From the NCBI GenBank assembly GCA_031308135.1, contig JAHLJT010009419.1, positions 36,201,221 through 36,265,220 on the forward strand: 64,000 nt of DNA. Direction: 5' to 3'. Shown here piece by piece: positions 46,601-60,100 of the stretch. The notes below the pieces were generated by a model. It saw nothing but the letters and a program-made list of their open reading frames with translations, did no database searches and was not told the DNA's origin. This DNA is from Acheta domesticus. Taxonomy: Eukaryota > Arthropoda > Insecta > Orthoptera > Gryllidae. The translations under genes and the position numbers were made by a program. Position 1 is the first letter of the stretch, and every line of letters starts with the position of its first letter.

Positions 46601-48143
46601 TCTGATCCAATACTTTATAGTCCATACATCTGACAACTAGGGTAAATTGTTAGATGTTGATCTCTCAGGGATGTCTTATGTTTATAGATTATCAAAAACT
46701 AGGTTTAATTAGTAAAAAAATTAATTTGTAATTTTAAATGTTTCACATAAATTATAATCGACTTCCAAACTACTCTCTTAATCTTTTTGGCAATTTAAAA
46801 AAATTAAATATAGAATTAAATACTGAATGTAACTTTTATGTTGTAATGCAAGAATCATTCTGTTCTGTAAATAGTAATGACATTTTATGATTTTAACAAT
46901 CCTTCATATGAACTTCTGATATATCTTCAAAAAGTTGAATTTGGGAATTGATAGTAGCTTCTTCCATTCTGAATCCTGTTTATTCTTCTAGCAGTTGTGT
47001 CAATTCAAAGTTTTAAAATCTGAGCAATTATTTGTGCCAATCTTTTATAAGCACTATTTATAGAGGTATGCCTCTACAATTATCAGTTGTTTTTTTCTAT
47101 CTCCTTTTTTTATTTTTGGTTTTATGAGTAAAAACTTCAGTTTAGTATTTCTTTGAGAAACATCTACCTCTTAAAAAAAAACCCTGTAGTGGTGACATTT
47201 TGTGGAAAAAACACTAAGATCAAAATCCAATTGAAAACAAAAAGCAGTGAGTGGATAAATTAAACTTTTGGGTGTCACACCTACGTACACAGGAGAAAGA
47301 CATCAGAAAGAAAAGATAAAAAAAACCTTAATTACTTAAATGTGACTATTTGAAAATATCTGGAAAGGGAAGTTAAGAAGGAAATACCACTCACATTTTA
47401 TCAAATAATATTTTCTACTCCTATTTGAAAGTAAAAGTTAGGTAAATGAAATTGTTTTTATTAGAAGAGCTGCAATACATCGAAAGATAGCCCACCGAAA
47501 GAATACAGACACCAGGAACGAGCTGCATGTTACTGACATAATTAAAAAAAGGAGGGTTTGCTTTGTAAACTCTTTTAGAGAAGAACATTGAGAGGCCTCC
47601 CACAAGATGAAGGATTCAGGAAAAGTCTTACGAAATGTGAGAAAGATGTTGATTATAATTGTTGTTATTGTTCTTCTTCTTCGCTAGAGTCATCTGGGCA
47701 CCATGACACAATTTCAACACTTCCTTTTAAATTGCTCTTTCTTCTTTTTCCAATATTCCATCTTCTTACTATATTTCATTTTCCTCTCTTTAGACCATTA
47801 TGCACCAGTTTTCTGTTCCTTCCTTGGTATGCTTACGGTTTTTTTTGCAGTTTATTTTTGAAAATCTCTCTCTCCATTGTTTCTTCTCTTATTTGTTTAT
47901 TTTCTATAACTTTCTGAACCCATTTTATGATAGATTTTTAATACAAAAGATACATGAAATTTTTTTTTGTTAACCTGTTATCTTCTAACCTGAATATGTA
48001 TCCAAAAAATTAGCAAACATTTCTTTTGAATTGTCTGTTTCTTTCTATGTTGATATGTTTCATCATTGCTTCTTAATTTGTGTGGACCAAGTATATTATT
48101 GTTGTTATTGTTGTTGTTGTTATTATTATTATTATTGTTGTTG

Positions 48144-48184
<41 letters not shown>

Positions 48185-51100
48185 TCTACTTCTGTTACCA
48201 TTAGGTAATTTTTACTGTAATGAATGTGAGTAAAATGACATTATACACTTCAGCATTGCAAGTAGTGATGCAAGAAATCTTGCAAGACACTTATTTTCTA
48301 GTTGCTTTACACTTTATATCATATTGCATTCTGATTTTATTTGTAATATATGAAATAGTTGTATCTTATTGAAGTGATTTAATATGTTTTGGGTTATAAA
48401 ATTTTCTCATTTTTCCCTGGATAATTCATAGAAGGCTGAACATTTTAAAACCTTTCTTACAGTTGTGCATTACTTGAACTCTTTAATGAGGGTCATCCAC
48501 CATTTGACTTTTCTGAATTATTGGCATACCGAAATGAAGAGTCAGCTTCAAGAAACGTATTGAAACACCTTGAGAAAGTTGAGGACCCTGAAATGCGAGT
48601 AAGTGAACTTGTTTTCCCAAGTATTAGTTACAAATTAAAATATTTCGACCTTCTTGAAACTACTGTGGTATATTTTGTACATAATATTTATATATAAGAA
48701 AAGAAATCAATAACAATATTTCAATTTCTCTAGGCACTCTTGAAAAGCATGATTCAAAAAGATCCTACAAAGCGATTATCAGCGGAATTGTACTTAGCAC
48801 AGCAAAGAGGTGTTGTGTTTCCAGAATATTTTTATTCCTTTCTTCAGTCATATATGCTAATCTTTTCTGCAGTTCCTATTGTATCTCCTGATGAGAAAAT
48901 TGCCAGGTAACATATTGTTGGTTAATTAGTTGAATATGAATCTATAATTTTAGGATACATTTTTTTATGAATAAATTATATTGTAAATGTTAAATCGTCA
49001 GTATGTGGAATTTGTATTTAATTGACTTCACAGAAATTTTGTAAAGAAACTCTTTCCTCTCTCATAACTTAGTTAATGTGGTTGGTGCCTTTATTTTAGG
49101 AACTACTTTTCAAATTGCCTAATGCACATAAAATTTGAGAATAACTGTTGGTCCTACCTCATAAGATAAGATATTTTTGCTGGAAAAGGAGTATTGCTTG
49201 CTTTCCTCTGTAATTTCAATTTTTCTTGTTTTCTTTAAAGGTTAAAGAAAGATATAAGGAACATAGTAAATATACTTAAACCTGGCAATGAAGTGAACAA
49301 AGAAAGTGCTGATGACAAAAATGAGGAGGAAAAAAATGATTCAGACAGTAGTAATTCTAGCTCAGATGGCCTTGTGATTATTACTTCTCTTGTTACTTCT
49401 TGTATTAGGTAAGGTTTGTGTAATATAAATATCTAATGAGTGATTAAATAAATTTATATTGTGTGTGATTTGCAAATATTTTTGTATTTTAGATAATTAT
49501 AAGTGTGATCATTCAAGCTTACTGAGCAAATTTGAAATGTTTTAATTCTCTTTTCAGAGGTTTACATCATTGCACATCAAAATTGCAAAGTCTTGATATA
49601 TTATTGGAGCTATCTTCTCATGTTTCTTCTGAAACAATATTAGATAGAATTTTACCATACATTGTAAGTTAGTGTAGTAAATAGTTTTAGGACTTAAGCA
49701 TTTTTTATGTAATAGTTCTAGAAGGTACTTCTTTGAAGTATTTAAACATTCTTCATGAAAGAATTCACAGACAAGTGCTATTAGTATGTTCTACTTTATG
49801 TGCATTAATTGGCCAATTTCTGTTTCAGTTTCATCTTGTCCATGATTCATTTCCTCGTGTTCGTGTGCGTGCGATTGAAACTCTTACAAAGTGTCTGGCA
49901 TTAGTGAAAACTGTTCCTTGTAGTGATGCAAATGTTTTTCCTGAGTATGTTTTACCTGGACTAGCAGCAGTGAGTATTACATGGTGTCAAATCTGTATTA
50001 CCTTAACCCTTTAGCCCAGGGCGTAGTTTAGGCGAAGTAGTAGAGCTTGTCACTGGAAGGGTCGAAAATCAGTTTTTGCCAATTTCAGCCATGAGGAGAT
50101 CTAAAAATTTGCATTTTTTGATATTGACATCATTCTTATTTCTTGACTTCTAACATATCCATCTCTCTTTCCAAGTATGTATTCTTTCTTGGTGCTTCTG
50201 TCACTTATTTGTGTCACTTTTCCTATGTCTGATTACAACATGGAAAATATGGTACTTGAGTTGGCTAATCAATGAACTTCTAAATATCATGTGTATTGTC
50301 ACCACAAGTCAGTGGATGCTTGTTGATGTCTGACTAATCAAGATGAGCTATGGAGAAAAAAGCATTTTGATCACAAGGTATTTTTCTGTGCCATACAGAA
50401 AGATCTCCCAGTGAAAAGATATTTTTCCCTCTTAGATCAATAATTATTTAGATGACATGAGCTCAAAAGGGTCTGAATTAATCTTGCATGAGATGATTTT
50501 GCTCAAGCACTGCAGCAGTTTGCAGAACATTTTCTAGGTGTCAGGTCAGCAGGACAGGGTTTTGCTCGGCTGTGACCCACTAAGCAAAATTTGCTATGGC
50601 TTGAAAGCTGAGCATCCGATGCTCGGTACGAGGGGAACAACTTGGACTAGTCTTGTATAGGAGGGCAACAGGCAGTGGGCCACAATGAGGCGATGTGTAT
50701 ATATGTGCTAAAATTAGGACGATGGCTGTATGAGCTAAAATAAAGAGATGTGAGCATGGCAGATTGGAACAGTTTTTGCTAATGCATGGAAATATTATGC
50801 TTCAAATAAAAATAATAAATAATACACTGATTGAAACATTTAAATAGGAATAATACAGTATTTCTGATGTTTTTTAAAATTTGATTGTTCTGGATAAAGT
50901 TCCATAAGGGCGTGCTGCTGCTCAAATGAAAGAGTAAAAATATCTTTCTGGCACCACTTAATTATTAGAAACATTTCAAAATTAAATTAAAATAATACAT
51001 TATTCAAAAAATTTGTGCTAGTTATTTGCAGTTTGAACCTTAAATTTCCATATTGCAAGTGGTATTAAGTTTATTTACAGAGGTCAATAACAACAAGAAT

Positions 51101-54100
51101 AACAGCAATGACAAGGACAACAAGAACAACAACGTTACTTTTCTTTTCTTTTCCCATTCTGCTTTACTTTTTACTCGTTTTCCAATATTTTAAGAACAAA
51201 AATGTTGTGCCGACAAAGGGACTAAAGTTTGCAAAAACATCTGAAAATGGATGCAAAATACCTGCCTATAATTACATGAATATGCCAACAGGAAAAATCA
51301 GACAAATATGCACTAACATATTAATCTACAGTATATAGCATCATATTCTAACCAGTTGTCCACAAATTTTATGTAGTTATGCACTGAAGTAACGGGAGAA
51401 AATGTGTTAAATTATAGAAATACGCTTCCTACCTATTACCATAATGGTCATATTGTAAAAATAAACCTTGACTGGAAACTACATTGAAGTACACATTGTT
51501 TCTTTTGTTTTTCAGGTAACACATGATGACTCAGTAATTGTTCGGGCAGCGTATGCAGAAAATATAGCTCAGTTAGCTGAAACTGCTTTAAAGTAAGTAG
51601 GTCAAGCAAATGCAATTTTTGTTAGAAGAGTATTTGTTGATCCTAATTAATGTATTGGTTTATGTGTACAGATTTTTGGAGAAAAGCCAAATATTGATGT
51701 CATCCCATGGAGATGGTCCCAGACCCAGTTACGAAAGTGAATTACAGACATTGCATGAAATGATTCAACAGACTGTTTCAACATTACTAACTGATCAGCA
51801 AAATTTAGTCAAGCAAACTTTAATGGAGAATGGGATAACTAAACTCTGTGTATTTTTTGGAAAACAAAAAGGTAATATTATTATTGACACAAGCGTGGTG
51901 TTTTTCTCAGGTAATGGAACTGGAGGGGTTAATTTTAGTTGATGACTAGGGGGCAGATTTTAATGAAATGTCATTTTTTTCTATTCACTTCAGAAAAATG
52001 GTGTTTAGTAAAGAAATTCATCTTACGTTGGACAAAAGGAAATGATCCACTTTTATACATCCTTTTTTTGACGATTTCAACTTATAAGTCGCTTTTTACC
52101 TTTTTCCATCATTTTTAATGCATTTTCACTGATTTCATCGATTTTAATATAATTTTAATGGTACTTGCTTCCAATAATATTTATGAGATGCAACAGCAGT
52201 TCTCCACAAAATTCCTGAGTACCTATACCTGGTAGCCTATTTGATTTCATCGCTCAGGAATTGTAATGTCAGCCATTGTGAGTATGTACTCTAAGGTTCC
52301 TGTGGCGTCTGTCAGCACCATTGGCAGTTCAGCCAATTGCAGGATAACTAGAGACAGATTTTCTGGTAAAGAACAGTCCAGACCAAAAGTTTGAAAGCTG
52401 AGTTTACATGAACGAATAGAAGAAGCCTCGAATACATCCATATCGAATTCACAGCTTGAGTTACTCTTCCAAATTGGTTTTGATCAAATTTTCTAACATA
52501 ATTTTTCTTTGCTTTTAGGGCATTTTTAAAGCATTTTATTGATCATTTTTGGTGATGTTTTAGGTCATAAAAATCCGCCCCCTAATGATGAATGTATTAT
52601 ATTTTGTATGTGTGTTAATATCTACTGAATTTCCCATCCATTTTTTCAGATATATGACTATATATTGAAAACTGTGTATTGGGTTTTGTGTAATTACTTT
52701 GTGATAATAGAACAGAAACTGTATTTGACAAGGCAGATTACAAAAGGTAATACAAACTAGTAACTTCAACAATTCGTAGGAAAATTGAATTCAAAATTTA
52801 AAAGATAATAGAAAGTAATGTCAATTGAGCAAAGGGAAAACTGAATTTGATTATTTTTGGTGGTACTTCAATAAATTTTTCAAATGAGAATTTGGGGAGT
52901 TACAGTGCACAAGTAAGACAAGAATAGTTGTGATGAAAGTGTGGAAATGAATGATTGTAGAAAAGGAAATAACAAATCTAATAATTGAGAGAAAAGGAAA
53001 AAGCCTGTACTAAAGGGATGGGATAAAGCTGAGATAATGGGGAAATAAATTAATACAAGCAATCAAGTAACAAGTTTAGAAGAGCTAAACAAGATATTGA
53101 AAGAAAAAATAGATCACAGAGAGAAGAAAAAAACACTAGGGAACACGATTTTTACCTCCAGGAAGATATTCTCAAATTCATATGTAGATTACGAATATCA
53201 CAATAAAAATGTCATATCAGGTTTGAAATATATCATTTCATCCCGTGTTTTGCCATTAATGCAAATGCATTTAAATTGCACCTGTAAGACATGTAGAATC
53301 AATACGCATAAAAATTATTTAAAAATAAAACGTTTGGTCAGTTCACCAATGCCACTTTCATGAGATATCAAAGAAATTAAGCTTTCTTTTTTTTTTATAC
53401 CTTCTGAATGTGAAGATTGTCGTCTTTATTCTCGAGTCTGGTAGTCACACTCAATTACGAGTAGAACTTAGTAGTTCTTTAGTGGATGTTTTGAAAACAA
53501 GTTACATGCACTCTCATATTTCCTATTGCACATCAGTCATCAAAAGGAATTATTTTAGCCCCTTACCTAACCACAAGTATACAAGTATAAGGAGAAGAGG
53601 GTATGATAAAACTGTTGGAGTGGCAGATACCGAGTGAGTTGGTGTCAAGTAGAACTGTAATCACAGTGTGTGAAGTTCATGTCATATTTGTTCAATAAAA
53701 TGCAAATCATTTCACGTTGAAAGTGTTCGAATCAGCAGGAAAACTTCTGTTATGTTTGTGGAAGATTTGCAACCAAACTTCAGAGGAAGAAAATATATGA
53801 AATTACAAAACTTGTGTATTCTTTATGCTTTGGCTGTTGTGTTTGTGATCAGGACAAACCGTGGGCTGCTTTCCAATCTTGTGTGATCTGTACAATGAAT
53901 CTTAATTTTTGGTTGTAGAGAAATCCCAAATCATTGTCCTTTGCTCTACCAATGTAGTGGAGAATACCAACAAACCATTTTAACGTCTGCATGTTATTGC
54001 ATGAATATTAATATTCCTTTTTTAACGTGTTTCAAATGAAGTTCACATGATGCATGCTCATAAAATTTTGAAGTAATATAACCGAAATGACAATGTGGAA

Positions 54101-57100
54101 ATCAGTATAGTATTTTGTTTATTTCAAATACAAAATATGTTTGTATCTTTTGAACCTTGCATGATAAAAATTTTTTATAATGACTTTTGAAATCAGTGTA
54201 ATTGTTTCCTTTAAAAACAACTAGTTTCATTCTGGAGGTATGAAAAAACCTTTTTTTTTCCCTTGTATAATCATACTAATTCAATTCGAAAACAGAAGAA
54301 TAAAAGATATTGGAAGATGGAGAGGGAGAAGAGGGTATGAAGAGAAACATTGATATGAATCGAAAAAAATCACATTTCATTTGACCCATGAAAGTCACCA
54401 GATGTTAGAAATTATCAGGCATCAGAATAAAATAAGCATTTAGAATGAAATAATATATTAAAAGAAAATTTGATGAACATTAATCTAACAGTTGAGAACT
54501 AAATAAATAAATGAATCCAGAAAAAATTGAGCGAGGGAAAAAAAAAAATAATGAAAGAAGAAAACTGTGCTTTTTTAAGGCATGATTTATGTTATTTTGA
54601 TTTGATGTTGAATGGTCAATAAACATTGTTGCCTTTCTGTAAATTTTTTGAAGATATCTTATAGTATAGTAAAATAATATATTTTCAATGTAGTTTCCAC
54701 ATTAGATTAATTTCATATTAGTCAGTTTTGGTTGTCTTGTAAGCAGTGCAATTCAAAAGAATTATAACATACCTTTTCTGAGATTATTTCTGCAGATAAT
54801 TTTATATTGTCTGTTCAGTTACGTGAGCTGTTTGTTTGACACTCATTGACCCCAAAACGAATTAAGGAGTATGGCTTGTGATTAACATATAGAAATAATT
54901 CATGTATATTTCACTAACATTGGCAACCTTATGATGGAGCCATTTTCATCTGTATTATTCTTGTCATTCAGGGAACTGGAGAATGTTCAATTTCAATGTA
55001 TTTATACAACTAGAATATAAGAAAAGTTCACTTTAAAACTTCGTTGTTAAGAAATAATATTTACATGCGTAATTCTGTGATTAAAATTTTGGCTTGTTTC
55101 AAGTTAAATTACAAGTGCGATGTAAAGGAAAAAAACAGTCTTGTTGAAATTTGGTATTTACAGCCTGTCCATTTACATTCTTTTGATGACTTAATTCATA
55201 TGCATGAATACAAATTCTCATCAGTTTTTTAACATGATTTATATAATGTCTTATAATATTTTTTAGAGACTTGGGAACAATATAAATCATTTGTGAATAC
55301 TGTCTGTTACCTCCAATCACATGCACAGATCTGACGTTAACAGATGGTATGCTAGCCCTTATGACTGGCAGAAATATAGCAATGTGGTCTTTGGTAATCT
55401 TCAACTGGTACAGAACCTGACAAAAAAATCATCTACTAGCATAAATGGATCATAGTGGTGTGAACAAATACCATCATATGTATTAAACCAACAATGAAAT
55501 GTCTTTGCAAATTTCTGAATATTGAAATATGATTAAAGATTTTTCTATAAATAATGGGTGTGAGAAAATGACATTTTCAGGTTAAAAGGGAGTAAAAAAT
55601 TAGGTATTGAAGAAATACAATAGGAGAAGAAAGTCTAATTAACATGTCTGCTTTGTAAATACTTTAGAAAATTGTAAACTGCATTGACCCAGCCAAAGTA
55701 ATTGATGATTTTGCAAGAAATACAGCGAGACAAATTAATTTAATAATACAAATTTTTAAATCAATGTTTTGAATTATGTAATGGTATGACATTTTTCATT
55801 ACTTTTCTTTTTTGTGGATAAGTTTGAGAGTTTTTGGGCACCTTCTATTTCTAACTTTAGTCTGAATGCCTCAACATTTTTACTGCCTTGGGAGACCATG
55901 TGACTTCAAAACACCACTGCATCTGTACGACTCCTACTATCCTCTCTTCATTGAGCTTGTAATCCTGTTTTGCCTTTCCTGTTTATTTATATTAATTTGT
56001 AGGTTTTGTCAAAACTGATTTATGTAACAGTCCTAAAGCAATGGAGGAAATCAGTGACAGACCCCTGCTGTTTTTTGTTTTTTTTTTCTCCCTCCCCGAT
56101 ATCCTTGTTTAGGTAAGAAGTTGGGTGAAGGATCTACTGGCTTGAACAGACCATAAATGCTGCTGAATATTAATTTTTTTCTGATTTTATTGTTTGTGTA
56201 TTTGTTTTCTCAGTCAGATTGTATTTAGAAGTTTAATTGATATAATCTTTTTTAGCAAATGATGTATTGCTGTCTCATATGATAACATTTCTGAATGACA
56301 AGGAAGACAAACAATTAAGGGGAACATTTTTTGACTGTATTGTTGGTGTGGCTGCTTATGTGGGATGGCATAGTTCACCTATCCTGACACCACTTTTACA
56401 GCAGGTGACTTAATTCTGTTTATTTTTTGCTTTCTCTCTCTACCTCTTATATCTTTTCTCTCTACCTCTCTTACCTCTTCTCTCTTCTCCCTTCTCTCTC
56501 TTCTCCCTTTTTCTTCCTTCCTCTCTTCTATCTCTCTCTCCCCTTCTGCCCTCTCTGTCCCCCCTTCTGCCCACTCTCCCCTTCTGCCCTCTCTCTTCCC
56601 TTCTGCCCTCTCTCCCCTTCTGCCCTCTCTCTTCCCTTCTGCCCTCTCTCCCCTTCTGCCCTCTCTCTTCCCTTCTGCCCTCTCTCTCCCCCTTCTGCCC
56701 TCTCTCTCCCCCTTCTGCCCTCTCTCTCCCCCTTCTGCCCTCTCTCTTCCCCTTCTGCCCTCCCTCTCCCCCTTCTGCCCTCCCTCTCCCCCTTCTGCCC
56801 TCCCTCTCTCCCCGTCCTCCCTCTCTCCCCGTTCTCCCTCTCTCCCTGTCCTCCCTCTCTCCCTCTCTTCTTCCTCCCTCCTTCCTCTCTCTCTGTCTCT
56901 TTTTGTATCATACTTAATTGAAAATGTCACTTTAAGGAGTAAGTTCATTGCATGATTTATTTTTCAGGGATTAACTGATCCAGAGGAGTTTGTTATGACA
57001 AAAGCAATAAATGCAATGACTGCATTAACAGAATTAGGACTTCTTCAGAAGAGTGCCCTTTATGAACTACTCTCAGAAACTGCATGTTTCCTTGTCCATC

Positions 57101-60100
57101 CAAATCTGTGGGTTCACCAAGTAAGATTTTGTGGATTTTTCTTGTGATGATAATGTAATGTGGATAAAATATTTTAAAATCTGTTAATGAGTAAATCAGT
57201 AGAATAAGGATAAAGAGATAAAGGAATAGGATAAAGAGAACAAATATATATTCTCTAAAATATGAAATGTACGAGTACATGAAAGAAATGTAATGTTAAT
57301 GAAAACACAAATTCCATTACCAATTTAAAAAGTTCAATATATCTTCCCATTGTTTCATATATATCTTATTTGGTGATCACGGTTTGTCATTTTTAAGAAA
57401 GGTAATGATTTTTGTTAGAGATCCATCCAACTTTATCAGGTAAAATATTATCTTCACAATAATGAAACATTTATTTCTGGGGAAGAGATTTGTGTTGAGG
57501 TAATTATTAACTTTAATAATGTTTTAGGCTATTGTTGGGTTCATCAGTGCCATGTCACGGATTCTCAACCTGGTAGACGTGCAATGCAAAGTTATGTCTG
57601 TTATAAGACCATATTTGAAATATCAAGTTATACAGGCAGATAAAGAGGTAAGACAAATGGTTTTCCAAGTGGCCTATGATTAGGGCTGGGAAGTATTTTG
57701 CAAGTGCAAGTATTTTGCCCTTCCAACGTGCATGCAAGTACAGAGAAACCTGCTAAAAAGGAAACTTCGATTAAGCAGTTATCTCCATTAATTTTCCAGT
57801 TACCTCCATTAATTTACTTTCATGAAACCAATTGATTTTTCCATAACACATGTGGAAATATTCCCTCTTTTCAACAGACCACCTAACTAAGCGACCAATG
57901 ACCAAACTCATTTCGAGTGTATTTATTTATTTGGTCAAAGAAACAGTAAAAACTGTATATGACTTATGGGGAAGGAGATTATCTGCGCACATTTTCTTGA
58001 GGACCAGAGTAAATTTTTTTAAAAAAGCACGTGAAATTTGCAACATTTGAACAACTAGAAAAAGAATTTACAAAATTATTATTTTAGAAAAATATTTCTT
58101 CCTGAGTTACAGGAAATCAATTTCAATGGTAAATGGACTGCTGATATGATTTTTCTGCATTGCTAACAAAATAGTAACGAACATCAATTCTACTCCTACC
58201 ACTACAAGGAAAAGATGTGCCCAACAAAACGTGTGCACAGTGAAGCTATACTTATGTCCAGAAGCAAAACAAGGGGCCATCTCAGCATTTGCTCAATGCA
58301 TCAGGGAAATTGGACAAAAACCTGATCGAGATGGGGGACATTGACCCAGAAGCTGAAGTACAATATTTGTTACAGGCGTATTAAATTTTTTTTTTTAATG
58401 TATTCAATAAAAATGTAAACTAATTCATTATATATCATTGTTTTTTGAGAAAAACATTTTTTTTCTTTTTGACAATCAGTATAGTCTCTAATTGTGTAGA
58501 AACAGTTATGCAGCAGAAAAGATTCTACTTTTAACTTAAATTTGTGTACCAACTTTATTTGTTTAATATCATCTAGCAATGCGTTGTAAAGTAACATACA
58601 TGTATTGTATGTGGATTTCTGGTACTGAGTTGTTGATACTGACACTTGATATACGTGATTTCTATGACGTGTGTTGTAATTATAAATATCAATATTGCAT
58701 GAAAATATGTTCCCTCCATTAAGTAGGTCATTTTTGACAAATATTACAGATTCGTAAATAAATAGGCGAGGCAATGGTAAGATTCCAAACTCAGTGAAAA
58801 GCGGCTTGCAGGGATCACGGGGAAGGCATTCTTTCTTTATTCGAATAATTTTCTTTTGCAATCTGAAGTTCTGAGTACTGCAGGATGAGCTTCCTCAGAA
58901 TATTATGCCATATCTCAGGCGAGAATGTACATTTGCAAAATAAACACGAGCTGCATGAAGGCTGACAGAATTTGAAAGAATTGAACTGCATTGTAGTAAA
59001 ATGCAGAAAAGTAGTGAAGAGAAATGTTGATTTAATATCTTCCTGTAATGGCTGTCAGTCTTTGCTGCTTCCTGACAATTGTCTTTGGTTTGTCTCATCC
59101 AGAGGAGCTTATCTAGCTGAAAGATTAATTTCTGTTTCAGTGAAAAGAAATTATTTTAATAAATATCTCTTGATAAAACAACAATGCTTTTGCTTCAATG
59201 CATTCCTATGATTTGCTTACATCTGCTTCCCTTCTGTAAGAATCTTTTAAGGACTTGCAGAGCACATTGTGTGTACAAATTCAATCAGAAGGGCAGTCAC
59301 TAACTCCTTTGTCAGGGTGCCCTGCTGTAAAGTTTCTACAGGATGTGAATTTCATCTTAGAGACTAGTGTGCTTGTTTGCTTGGTTGAGGATGGTAAAAT
59401 GAGTTTCTCAACTAATATGAGAATGAGCTACAAATCAGTAGTGTATTGAAATTAGCCATGAATATGCAAATGATCTTAAAAACCTTGTTTAAATAATGTT
59501 TTTTCATTTATTGTTATTGAATATTATGAAGAAACAAAAAAGAAGACAAATTTCAGTTTATTAGCACTATTAGTGTTTAGGCAACAAAGAAAAGTTTTCT
59601 ATTCTTAGGAAGAGTCTTCTACCAGACAGTATTGTCTTGTTCTTCAAACAAGCCTTTTCCTGTGTATACAATGAGATGGGAGCAATCAGACATGTTTGTG
59701 CTAAATCTGTTCTCTGAAAGGGGTTGTATTTTCCAATTTTATCACTTGTATATATTTTTGATGTACTCAGTACCTCAACAAATTTTGCTTCACTATTGTT
59801 TTTGATGCTTTGCATTAATTATTGATTGTTATTTAAAAGTAAATGTGTTCTTCTAGGCAAAAAATTAACAAATATTCAAACAAATGTATTTGCGTACTCA
59901 AGACCTTTGAAATATGTATTATATCCAAGAAATGTTCTACAAATAAATAAATAAAGTATATAAAAGTGTATTCACTGTAAATGTGATACTACTGTGCATT
60001 ATATTGTGATATTACTACATCTTGATATGGTGGTATTATTTAACTACTATTCTGTGTACCTGAACCATAAGAAAAATAAATAAGTAAAAAGTTTTTTAAC

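Larger units (their letters stand above)
43936..48906 (+). other. PIK3R4: PIK3R4 pseudokinase domain (exons 2-7)
   Basis: Residues about 31-336. Visible motifs are the beta-3 lysine in [11 protein letters not shown] (Lys53), HGDIKLEN at 144-151 as the HRD loop, and ADFASF at 163-168, where canonical kinases have DFG. They are followed by [11 protein letters not shown] and [15 protein letters not shown] GxGxxG loop is absent; LGSTRFFKV takes its place. Replacement of DFG by DFA and loss of the glycine loop are normal for VPS15 rather than damage here. Intron 5 (45068-48462) is the largest in this part. Confidence 0.93.

Noticed and set aside
49241..49408. Asp/Ser/Glu-rich stretch in PIK3R4 exon 8 as retained intron or error
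   Set aside because: Phase joins exactly to exons 7 and 9, and splice sites are canonical; acidic inserts are plausible in this variable linker.
50003..51515. Second intronic piggyBac-like MITE beginning TTAACCCTTTAGCCC
   Set aside because: No matching inverted right end with TTAA could be found in the intron.
56379..56948. Large Arg/Glu/Gly-rich and Leu/Pro/Ser-rich ORFs
   Set aside because: They are translations of the polypyrimidine minisatellite inside intron 13, open on both strands because the repeat lacks stop codons.
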